NCBI RefSeq assembly: GCF_030252345.1
Contig: NZ_CP126980.1
Coordinates: forward strand, 1,441,501 to 1,505,500
Length of the DNA stretch: 64,000 nucleotides
Reading direction: 5' to 3'
Source: Actinoplanes oblitus
GTDB taxonomy: Bacteria > Actinomycetota > Actinomycetes > Mycobacteriales > Micromonosporaceae
Shown here piece by piece: positions 57,370 through 64,000 of the stretch (the first letter of the stretch is position 1; each line of letters begins with the position of its first letter). The position numbers and the translations under genes are program-made. The notes below the pieces were generated by a model that had not been told where the DNA came from, ran no database searches, and saw nothing but the letters and a program-made list of their open reading frames with translations.

Positions 57370-57815
57370 AGGTCACGTACACGCCCGGCGAGGGCGACGT
57401 CCAGATCTGGGATTTCGATCCGGACCAGGTGCCGCAGTCGCAGGCCGAGATGATCGAGCGGCGCTACGGTAGCGGCCCCGGCCAGTGGGACGCCTGGGTG
57501 GACGACTGCCGGCGCGGCGGCGCCCGGGCTCGCAAGATCCTGCTCTGGCACCTGCTCCGGCAGACCCATCACACCCTGCGCTTCGAGGACGTGCCGGACT
57601 TCCGGATGGGCCAGGTCAAGGTCGAGCACTCCCTGGAGGAGCTGCTGACCATCCGGGACCGCGTACTCAAGTCGAACCTGACCACCGACGAGAAGGACGG
57701 CGTCCTCGCCGCGCTCGACCTGGAGATCACCGAGCAGATGGGCGACGACGCGCCGCCCGCCGACGTCGAGCCCGCCGAGGCCGGCTCGGGAAAAGCCTTG
57801 CCGAACTCCGCCTGA
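57366..57815 (+). CDS. tail assembly chaperone, gpG-like
   Basis: A 149-residue protein: MKVTYTPGEGDVQIWDFDPD, MIERRYGSGPGQWDAWVDDC, WHLLRQTHHTLRFEDVPDFR, VKVEHSLEELLTIRDRVLKS. It is placed between tail genes and the tape measure, where chaperones belong. Near its 3' end a G GGA AAA heptamer at 57788 lets part of the ribosomes slip back one base into the frame at 57794. The unshifted product stops at 57815. Confidence 0.83.
   Translation: MKVTYTPGEGDVQIWDFDPDQVPQSQAEMIERRYGSGPGQWDAWVDDCRRGGARARKILLWHLLRQTHHTLRFEDVPDFRMGQVKVEHSLEELLTIRDRVLKSNLTTDEKDGVLAALDLEITEQMGDDAPPADVEPAEAGSGKALPNSA
57788..57794 (+). promoter_or_regulatory. -1 ribosomal frameshift site, GGGAAAA
   Basis: In the gpG-like frame the codons are TCG GGA AAA GCC, so GGGAAAA fits X XXY YYZ exactly. 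After slipping, reading continues AGC CTT GCC in the -1 frame. Lambda uses G GGA AAG at the same place between its G and T genes. Confidence 0.88.
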
Positions 57816-57943
57816 CCCACCTGGCGCTGTTCGCGAACGTGCTGCATATCCGCCCCTGGGAGATCGGCTGCCTGCCGGTGGCCGAGTTCCTCGCGCTGTG
57901 CGACTGGCTCGACGACTACAACCGCCCAGCCGAGGAGGGGTAA
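57794..57943 (+). CDS. gpT-like extension, made by -1 frameshift
   Basis: 50 codons open in the -1 frame with no own start: SLAELRLTHLALFANVLHIR, PWEIGCLPVAEFLALCDWLD, DYNRPAEEG. The fused product joins 57366-57794 to 57794-57943, about 192 residues. The Trp/Leu-rich helices and short Asp-rich tail fit the T domain, which recruits tail tube subunits to the chaperone-coated tape measure. Confidence 0.83.
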   Translation, partial: SLAELRLTHLALFANVLHIRPWEIGCLPVAEFLALCDWLDDYNRPAEEG

Positions 57944-57946
57944 GCC

Positions 57947-60529
57947 ATGTCCGACACCTCGCTCGTGTTCAACCTGCTGGCGAAGGACTCCGTGTCCCGG
58001 GTCCTGGGCGTGATCGGCGGCGCGTTCCGATCGGCCGGCCAGACCGCCGAGGCCTCGATGGAGAAGGCGACCGTCTCGACCGCGCGCCTGGACCGGCAGA
58101 TCGAGGAGACCGAGCGGGACCTGGCCCGGCTTAACGCCGAGTTCGCGGAGACCGGCGACAAGACCCTGTTCGGGAAGATCACCCGGGACCGTCAGCTGCT
58201 GGCTCAACTACGCCGGGTCCGTGACGAGGTCGGCCGGGCCAACGACGAAGTGCGTCGCAGCGGCGAGGAGGAGGGCCGGGCCGAGGGCCGCATGCGGGCG
58301 CTCGCGTCCGCGTTCTCCGGCGGCGTGTCCGCGGTAGGCGGCTTCGGCTCCACGCTCGGCTCGGTCACGTCCTCAGTGTGGGGCATCGTGTCCGCGCTGC
58401 TGGCCGCCGCTGCGGCGGCGGCGTCGATCGGCCCCGCGCTGGCGTTGGCCGGCGGCGCGCTCGGCTCACTGCCCGGCCTCATCACCGGCGGCGTGGCGGG
58501 GATCGGCGCGCTCAAGCTCGGCCTATTCGGCCTGGGCGACGAGTACAAGCGGTTGACGACCGCGACCGGCGGTGGTGGCGGCGGAGGGGGCGCCACCAAG
58601 GCGGCCAAGGACTTCACCGTGGCCAACCGGGCCGTCGCCGACGCGGTCAAGGCCGTGGCTCGGGCCGAGCGCGACGTCCGCGACGCCCAGCGCGACGCAC
58701 TGGAGGCGCAGAAGGCGATCAACGACGCCCGGGAGACCGCCGCGGACCGGATCCGGGACCAGGCGCTCGACATGGAGTCGGCGCAGCTCGACCAGGCCGA
58801 CGCGGTTAAGGAGCTTGCCGACGCGCAGGCCGACGTCGACAAGGCCAAGGCACTCGGCGACCCGACCGCGCTGGCTGAGGCCGAGGAGCGGTACAAACGG
58901 GCCGAGCTGGCGGTCCGGCAGGTGAAGGCCCGGCTCGACGACCTCACCCAGGCGACCAAGGAGAACACCCGCACCGGCGTCGAGGGCTCCGACGAGGTGG
59001 TCCAGGCGCAGAAGCGCGAGCAGGACGCCCGGCGCCGGGTCGCCGACTCGATCGAGGCGGAGAAGGAAGCCGAGCAGCGCCTGGCGGTCGCCCGCAAGGC
59101 ACTCAAGGACCAGCAGGCGCAGGGCGCGTCCGGCGGAGGTGGCGGGGGTGGCGCCGGCCAGCAGATCACCAAGCTGGCCCCCGCCGCCCGCGCGTTCCTC
59201 AACACGATCCTGGCGCTGCGGCCGGCGTTCGAGGACCTGCGCCTGGACGTGCAGCAGGCCATGTTCGCCGGGCTCGCGCCCAAGCTCCAGCGCCTGGCCG
59301 AGGTGTGGAAAAACCCGCTGCACACGACGCTGGTCAACTACGGCAAGACCTTGAACGGGATCGCGAAGACCCTGTTCGACAGCGTCTCGAAGAAGAGCTT
59401 CGTCGACAACCTCACTGCGGGCGCCGACTCGGCGCGCACGGCCCTCGACCGGGTCGGCCGCGCGGTGGCCGGTCCGCTTGTCGACGCGTTCGGCCGGCTG
59501 GCCCGGGCGTCCGGCCCGTTCGTCGAGAAGCTCGGCGACCTGATCGGCCGCACGGTGGAGAGGTTCTCCGCCTGGATCAAGTCGGCGGACAAGAGCGGCA
59601 AGCTGGACCGGTTCTTCGCGGGCGCGGCGAGCACGCTGGAGAAGATCTGGACGCTCGGCGGCAAGGTCGTCACCGTCATGGGCAAGGTCATCGGGATCAT
59701 CTACCCGCAGGCCAAGGCCGGTGGCGATTCTGCCCTCGACTCGGCCAACAAGGCGCTGGACAAGGTGTCGGCCTGGCTCGACAAGCCGGAGAACCAGCAG
59801 AAGATCACCAACTTCGTCGCCAAGATCGGCGAGTTCGGGTCGGCACTGCGGGACGTCGCCAGGATCGCAGGCAACCTCGGCGGAGTGGTGTCGGCCGCAT
59901 TCGGCCTCGTCAAACTGAAGCTCGAAGGTGCCATCGGCACACTCCGGCTGCTCAAGCTCGCCTGGGACAAGATCTCGACCGGGGTGCGGTGGATCCGCGA
60001 CAACGGCCCGAGCGCCTGGGCAAGCTTCAAATCCGGTCTGACCTCCGCGTACAACACGGTCGTCGATCGCGGCGGCCGGATCGTCAGCTGGGTGCGCGGC
60101 CTGCCGGGCCGGATCACGCGTGCGTCGCGCGGCATGTGGAACGGCCTGTGGTCCGGCTTCCGTGCCGTCGCGAACCGGATCATCGGCGGTTGGAATCAGC
60201 TGAACTTCACGATCGGCGGCTCGTTCATGGGGATTTCTGTCCCGTCCGCCAGCTTTGGCACGCCCGGCATCCCGTATCTGGCCAAGGGCGGCAACATCAC
60301 CCAGGGCGGCGCGGCGGTCGTCGGCGAGGCCGGCCCCGAGCTGCTCAACCTGCCGCGTGGCGCGCAGGTCACCCCGCTGTCTGGCGGCGGCGGCCTCGGC
60401 GGCACGATCGTGGTCCGGCTTGAGTTTCCCGACAGCGAGTTCGGCCGGATGATGACGCACGCGGTCCGTACGCAGTCCGCAGTCCGAACGACGCTGGCTC
60501 GGCAGCTCAAGGTCGTGGTGACGGCCTGA
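57947..60529 (+). CDS. tape measure protein
   Basis: An 860-residue protein that sets tail length. Residues 40-110 are coiled coil (RLDRQIEETERDLARLNAEF). A hydrophobic segment follows (IVSALLAAAAAAASIGPALA, about 145-190). Residues about 225-385 form a second long coiled coil (KAVARAERDVRDAQRDALEA), flanked on both sides by runs of seven or eight Gly. The C-terminal region has GMPTAFGTP-like turns, GSFMGISVPSASFGTPGIPY, and the common LAKGGNITQGGAAVVGEAGP ELLNLPRG end. ATG with GAGGGG. Confidence 0.9.
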   Translation: MSDTSLVFNLLAKDSVSRVLGVIGGAFRSAGQTAEASMEKATVSTARLDRQIEETERDLARLNAEFAETGDKTLFGKITRDRQLLAQLRRVRDEVGRANDEVRRSGEEEGRAEGRMRALASAFSGGVSAVGGFGSTLGSVTSSVWGIVSALLAAAAAAASIGPALALAGGALGSLPGLITGGVAGIGALKLGLFGLGDEYKRLTTATGGGGGGGGATKAAKDFTVANRAVADAVKAVARAERDVRDAQRDALEAQKAINDARETAADRIRDQALDMESAQLDQADAVKELADAQADVDKAKALGDPTALAEAEERYKRAELAVRQVKARLDDLTQATKENTRTGVEGSDEVVQAQKREQDARRRVADSIEAEKEAEQRLAVARKALKDQQAQGASGGGGGGGAGQQITKLAPAARAFLNTILALRPAFEDLRLDVQQAMFAGLAPKLQRLAEVWKNPLHTTLVNYGKTLNGIAKTLFDSVSKKSFVDNLTAGADSARTALDRVGRAVAGPLVDAFGRLARASGPFVEKLGDLIGRTVERFSAWIKSADKSGKLDRFFAGAASTLEKIWTLGGKVVTVMGKVIGIIYPQAKAGGDSALDSANKALDKVSAWLDKPENQQKITNFVAKIGEFGSALRDVARIAGNLGGVVSAAFGLVKLKLEGAIGTLRLLKLAWDKISTGVRWIRDNGPSAWASFKSGLTSAYNTVVDRGGRIVSWVRGLPGRITRASRGMWNGLWSGFRAVANRIIGGWNQLNFTIGGSFMGISVPSASFGTPGIPYLAKGGNITQGGAAVVGEAGPELLNLPRGAQVTPLSGGGGLGGTIVVRLEFPDSEFGRMMTHAVRTQSAVRTTLARQLKVVVTA

Positions 60530-63240
60530 TGGCGTTCCCAGTCACCCCGTTGCCGCTGTACGTGGGCCTCGCCGCCGGCGCCGACCCGGTCACCCCGGCC
60601 ACCTGGACGATCGACGACATCACCGCCGACGTCCGAGTCGGCCAGGGCGTCACCATCCAGGCCGGCCGCCAGGATGAGGGCGACGTGGTCGGCGCGACCA
60701 CGCTCAACGCGACCCTGGACAACCGGGGCGGCCACTACTCGCGCGTCAACCCGCTCGGGCGGTGGTACGGCAAGCTCGACAAGGGCAGCCCGGTCCAAGC
60801 CCGCATCAGCCGGATCGCCGATACGTTCAGCCGGACCACCGCGTCCGGGCTCGGCACCGACCCGGTCAGCGGCATCACCTGGACCGGCAACACGGCGTTC
60901 AGCTGCACCGGGACTCAGGCCCAGGTGACCATCGGTACCGACAACTTCACCGCGACCACGATCGCCAGCCAGGTGACCGGCTACGACCTGGAGATCTCGT
61001 ACACCAGCGCGGTGTCCGTGCTGCCGGTCGGTGCCTCCTGGGTGATGTCCGCCGTGTTCTGGTACGACGCCACGAGCCTCTCCTACTACAAGGCGCACAC
61101 CGAGTTCCAGCCCGGCGGCGGGATCGTGGTCAAGGTCCAGCGCGTCGCCGCCAGGAACTACATCGACGTCCTCGGCATCACCGCGACCGGCGTCACTTAC
61201 ACCGCCGGCGCAAAGATCCGCACCAGGATTCTCGTCGTCGGCGGCGCGATCCTGGTCAAGGTCTGGCCGGCCACCGGCAGCGAGCCGGCCGCCTGGTCCG
61301 CCTCGGTCACCGAAACGATGCCGCAGTCCTCCGGCGCCGGGGTCGGCCTGGAGATGTGGCGGGTCGCCGGCATGACCAACGGCAGCTCGGTCGTCGCCAG
61401 CGTGGATGACTACCGGGTTGACGTGATCCGGGCGACCACCCCTGTGCCGGAGTGGCCGGTCCGCTGGGACCAGTCCGGCAAGGACGTCACCGCGCCGATT
61501 ACCGGCTCCGGCGTGCTGCACCGCCTGTCGCAGGGCCAGGAGGCCCTCCGCAGTCCGATGTACCGGATGATCACCCAGTTCTCCTCGCTGGTCGGCCACT
61601 GGCCGCTGGAGGACGGCTCGGGCGCGACGCAGCTGGCCAACTCCGTCTCCGGGGGCCGGCCGGGGTCGTGCACGGCGAGCCTGACGCTCGGCGCCGACGG
61701 CGGCCCGGGTGGCGCCGCCTCGGTCGTGCAGTCGCCGATCGACTCGACGATGAGCGGCATCTTCCGCCGCAGCAGCGCCACCGCCGGGTGGCAGATCTCG
61801 TTCGGTGCGAAGCTGGCCACGACCGCGCCGGTGGCCGAGACGACCATGTTCACCTGGACCACCAGCAACGGCTACCTGTGGACCTGGGCGGTCAGAAGCA
61901 CCACCTTCCGGCTCACCGTCACCCAGGACGACACGGTGCTGATGACCAACGCCGTCACGTTCGGCACCGGCTACTTCCCGACCAACTGGCTGGACTACCG
62001 GTTCAAGGTGTCGGCGAGTGGAGGGACGGTCACCGTCGAGGCCGCCTGGTTCTCCACCGACCTCGGCGCGATCGGCACCACGTGGACGTTCTCCGGCACC
62101 CCCGGCGCGCTGGCGTCCTGGCGCATGGCCACCAACACCGCCACCGCCGACGCGCTGTGGACACACATCTACGGCGTCACCGGGCTGGCCGACAACCTGC
62201 AATCCAGCGCCGTCCAGAACGCGTTCGACGGCTACACCGGTGAGCTCGCGGGCAACCGCGCCGCCCGCCTTGCCACCGAAGAGGGTATCCCCCTGGTCCT
62301 GATCGGCCCGGTCGGCACGAAGATGGGCCCGCAGCGGGCCGCGACGATCCTCGACCTGCTCCGCGAGTGCGAAACCACCAACCAGGGCGTGCTGTCCGAG
62401 CGCGGCGCCGGCCTGGCGTACCTGAACCGGGTCGGGCTGTACAACCAGGTGCCGGTGATGACGCTCGACTTCAACGTCGGCCACGTCGCCGCACCGCCCG
62501 AGCCGACCGACGACGATCTCCGGTTGAGAAACCGGATCCGGCTGTCGCGGCCGTCCGGGTCCGAGGTGACAGTGCAGGACGACACCTCGATCTCCCGGTC
62601 CGGGGTCTACGCCGACGACGTCGAGGTCAACCTGGCCACCGACCCGCAGCTCACCGACCATGCCTGGTGGCGGCTGCACCTCGGCACCGTCGACGAGCCG
62701 CGCTGGCCCCGGATCAGCCTCAACCTCGCCCGGAACCCGTCGCTGATCGGCGCCTGGTGCACGGTCCGGGTCGGCTCCCGGATCACCGTCGCCAACCCGC
62801 CCGCGACCTTCGCCGGCCAGTCGCTCGACCTGATCGTCGAGGGCTGGACCGAGCGGCTCGGCCCGTACTCGTGGGACGTCGACCTGGTGTGCTCCCCGGC
62901 CCGGCCATGGGACGTCGCCGTGTACGACTCCGCGGCCAGCCGCTACGACTCCCGGACCACCACGCTTGCGTCAACCGCCGCGGCCGGCGCCACCACGCTG
63001 GTGCTGACGATCACCAACCCGGCCGACGTCTGGTCCACCAAGGCGGCCAGCCAGCCGTACGACCTCGTGATCTCCGGCGAACGGGTCCGAGTGCCAGTCG
63101 GCGGGATGAGCACCGTCTCCGGCACGGGTCCGTACACGCAGACCATCACCGGCGCGACCCGGGCGATCAACGGCATCGCCAAGAGTCTGCCGGCCGGGTC
63201 CGAGGTCCACATCGCCACGCCCGGGCGCTACGCCCTCTGA
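60529..63240 (+). CDS. minor tail protein, distal tail/tip region
   Basis: A 903-residue beta-rich protein directly after the tape measure. The start VTPLPLYVGLAAGADPVTPA and TIDDITADVRVGQGVTIQAG, then DVVGATTLNATLDNRGGHYS look like a distal tail hub. Residues about 365-560 contain a concanavalin-like jelly roll (VGHWPLEDGSGATQLANSVS, WQISFGAKLATTAPVAETTM), possibly for sugar binding. The last 300 residues return to hub-like strands. ATG overlaps the previous stop. Confidence 0.8.
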   Translation: MAFPVTPLPLYVGLAAGADPVTPATWTIDDITADVRVGQGVTIQAGRQDEGDVVGATTLNATLDNRGGHYSRVNPLGRWYGKLDKGSPVQARISRIADTFSRTTASGLGTDPVSGITWTGNTAFSCTGTQAQVTIGTDNFTATTIASQVTGYDLEISYTSAVSVLPVGASWVMSAVFWYDATSLSYYKAHTEFQPGGGIVVKVQRVAARNYIDVLGITATGVTYTAGAKIRTRILVVGGAILVKVWPATGSEPAAWSASVTETMPQSSGAGVGLEMWRVAGMTNGSSVVASVDDYRVDVIRATTPVPEWPVRWDQSGKDVTAPITGSGVLHRLSQGQEALRSPMYRMITQFSSLVGHWPLEDGSGATQLANSVSGGRPGSCTASLTLGADGGPGGAASVVQSPIDSTMSGIFRRSSATAGWQISFGAKLATTAPVAETTMFTWTTSNGYLWTWAVRSTTFRLTVTQDDTVLMTNAVTFGTGYFPTNWLDYRFKVSASGGTVTVEAAWFSTDLGAIGTTWTFSGTPGALASWRMATNTATADALWTHIYGVTGLADNLQSSAVQNAFDGYTGELAGNRAARLATEEGIPLVLIGPVGTKMGPQRAATILDLLRECETTNQGVLSERGAGLAYLNRVGLYNQVPVMTLDFNVGHVAAPPEPTDDDLRLRNRIRLSRPSGSEVTVQDDTSISRSGVYADDVEVNLATDPQLTDHAWWRLHLGTVDEPRWPRISLNLARNPSLIGAWCTVRVGSRITVANPPATFAGQSLDLIVEGWTERLGPYSWDVDLVCSPARPWDVAVYDSAASRYDSRTTTLASTAAAGATTLVLTITNPADVWSTKAASQPYDLVISGERVRVPVGGMSTVSGTGPYTQTITGATRAINGIAKSLPAGSEVHIATPGRYAL

Positions 63241-63253
63241 CCTGGGAGGTCCC

Positions 63254-63730
63254 GTGCCCAACGCCGGCGACATCATCTTCGCGTCCGACTTCGAGTACCT
63301 GGTGGCGCAGTCCAGCTCCACCAGTAGCTCAGCGGCGATCGGCACGACGGAGACCGTGGTGGTGACGCTGCCGTCCGCCACGTACCTGGCCGGGTGTGCC
63401 TACCGGGTCAAGGTCACCGGCGGCCTCGTCATGTCCACGACGACCGCCCCGGCCGGCTGGAACCTACGCAAGACCAGCACGGCGGGAACGGCCGTCATCC
63501 AGTGGCCGCGGTCCCCGGCCGTCGGTACCACCCTCGCCGTCGACATCGGCCTGTCCGAGCGGTACTTCGTCGTCGGGGCATCCGACGTGACCACCGTGCT
63601 GGTGCTGTCGACCGTCGCCACGGCCGGCGCGACCGTGACCCACGCGGCCAGCGCGCAGTACCCACGCGGCGTGGACATCCACTTCGTCGGCCCGTCATCG
63701 AAGTGGCCGAACGCCGTCGTCCTGAGCTGA
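63254..63730 (+). CDS. minor tail protein
   Basis: A 158-residue Thr/Ser/Val-rich beta protein: PNAGDIIFASDFEYLVAQSS, TTETVVVTLPSATYLAGCAY, RVKVTGGLVMSTTTAPAGWN. The opening NAGDxIxASDF is common in small tail or baseplate-associated proteins of actinophages. GTG after GGGAGG. Confidence 0.68.
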   Translation: MPNAGDIIFASDFEYLVAQSSSTSSSAAIGTTETVVVTLPSATYLAGCAYRVKVTGGLVMSTTTAPAGWNLRKTSTAGTAVIQWPRSPAVGTTLAVDIGLSERYFVVGASDVTTVLVLSTVATAGATVTHAASAQYPRGVDIHFVGPSSKWPNAVVLS

Positions 63731-63742
63731 TCGGAGACCCTC

Positions 63743-64000
63743 ATGGCCACCAACAACCCGGCGAACATCCTCGCGGTCCGCGCCCTGCTGATGAAGCCGC
63801 TCGGACTCAGCGCTGTCGAGCTGGGCATCAAGGGCAACGTCGCGCACGTGAAGTCCGGCTCGTCGTACCACCTCGGCATCGGCGACCTGCGCAGCGACTC
63901 GTACTCCCTGATCGAATCGAGCCGGGACGGCCGGTACGCCACCGACGACGCCGCCGCGCTCGACATCGGCTACTTCAACATCACCGTGCGGGGAAAGCGG
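63743..64000 (+). CDS. conserved actinophage protein (partial)
   Basis: 86 codons before the window ends: ATNNPANILAVRALLMKPLG, LSAVELGIKGNVAHVKSGSS, YHLGIGDLRSDSYSLIESSR, DGRYATDDAAALDIGYF. This start is familiar from actinophage proteins encoded next to tail and lysis genes, some described as putative hydrolases. The His in YHLG and the Asp in SRDGR could be catalytic, but the rest is missing, so no function is claimed. Confidence 0.6.
   Translation, partial: MATNNPANILAVRALLMKPLGLSAVELGIKGNVAHVKSGSSYHLGIGDLRSDSYSLIESSRDGRYATDDAAALDIGYFNITVRGKR

Larger units (their letters stand above)
31951..64000. mobile_element. lambda-like siphovirus prophage (left end and late genes)
   Basis: All genes from the integrase at 32046 to the window edge fit one temperate siphovirus genome: integrase, repressor/excisionase switch, recombination and replication block, HNH, terminase, portal, protease, capsid, connectors, tail tube, assembly chaperones, tape measure and tip. 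The left boundary is taken at the tRNA 3' end, because the integrase points to it. attR, lysis genes and the rest of the tail lie beyond 64000. Confidence 0.93.

Noticed and set aside
60196..62679. 827-codon minus-strand frame opposite tail genes
   Set aside because: Antisense shadow with Gly/Arg/Asp/Val-rich sequence and no motif; phage late genes all read on the plus strand.

Overview
The window comes from a very GC-rich actinobacterium with abundant GTG starts, and the gene content points to the Micromonosporaceae (Actinoplanes-like). Supporting signs are roadblock and chemotaxis genes as found in genera with motile spores, a DnaG-linked small gene, and actinobacterial-type Zur, Dgt and GlyRS. 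Genus is an inference from gene content only.

Host chromosome, 1 to about 31,950. From the left: (i) an ECF transporter for a thiamine precursor (double ATPase cut by the window edge, plus a YkoE-like S component) behind a clear TPP riboswitch. (ii) A hydrolase and a DUF6328-like membrane protein. (iii) A zinc operon on the minus strand, znuA-znuC-znuB-arsR-zur plus a membrane protein, headed by a palindromic Zur box and carrying two different zinc sensors. (iv) Housekeeping genes: glyS, an XdhC-like gene, dusB, an SDR and a DUF2786 gene. (v) An unusual block of three roadblock/LC7 proteins alternating with two DUF4388-like proteins, followed by a methyl-accepting chemotaxis protein. (vi) dgt, dnaG and its small partner. 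(vii) A NodIJ-like ABC exporter with two permeases. (viii) A BrkB/YihY membrane protein, a 964-bp gene-poor stretch with short tandem repeats, and an orphan EboE-like gene carrying six 14-residue repeats where a conserved loop should be. (ix) A YtxH protein, tRNA-Asn, a membrane protein, an FAD amine-oxidase-like protein and a CAU tRNA.

Prophage, about 31,950 to beyond 64,000. A lambda-like siphovirus prophage has integrated at the 3' end of the CAU tRNA. The tyrosine integrase reads toward the tRNA. A repressor (minus) and an excisionase-like protein (plus) diverge across a 270-bp region holding eight operator-like palindromes. A tightly packed early block, with many genes overlapping as ATGA or GTGA, contains a PD-(D/E)XK exonuclease next to a probable single-strand annealing protein, an ArsR-like regulator, a RuvC-like resolvase, a 26-residue membrane peptide and many small unknowns. 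It ends in a winged-helix replication initiator-like gene with an internal iteron array, the likely phage origin. Several apparent one-base indels fall in this block.

The late block follows in the standard order: HNH nuclease, large terminase, portal, HK97-type protease, capsid with a fused N-terminal scaffold-like coiled coil, head-tail connectors, two related tail-tube-like proteins separated by a terminator, a tail assembly chaperone pair with a G GGA AAA slippery site for -1 frameshifting, tape measure, tail tip protein, a minor tail protein, and a last gene cut by the window edge. Lysis genes and attR lie outside the window.
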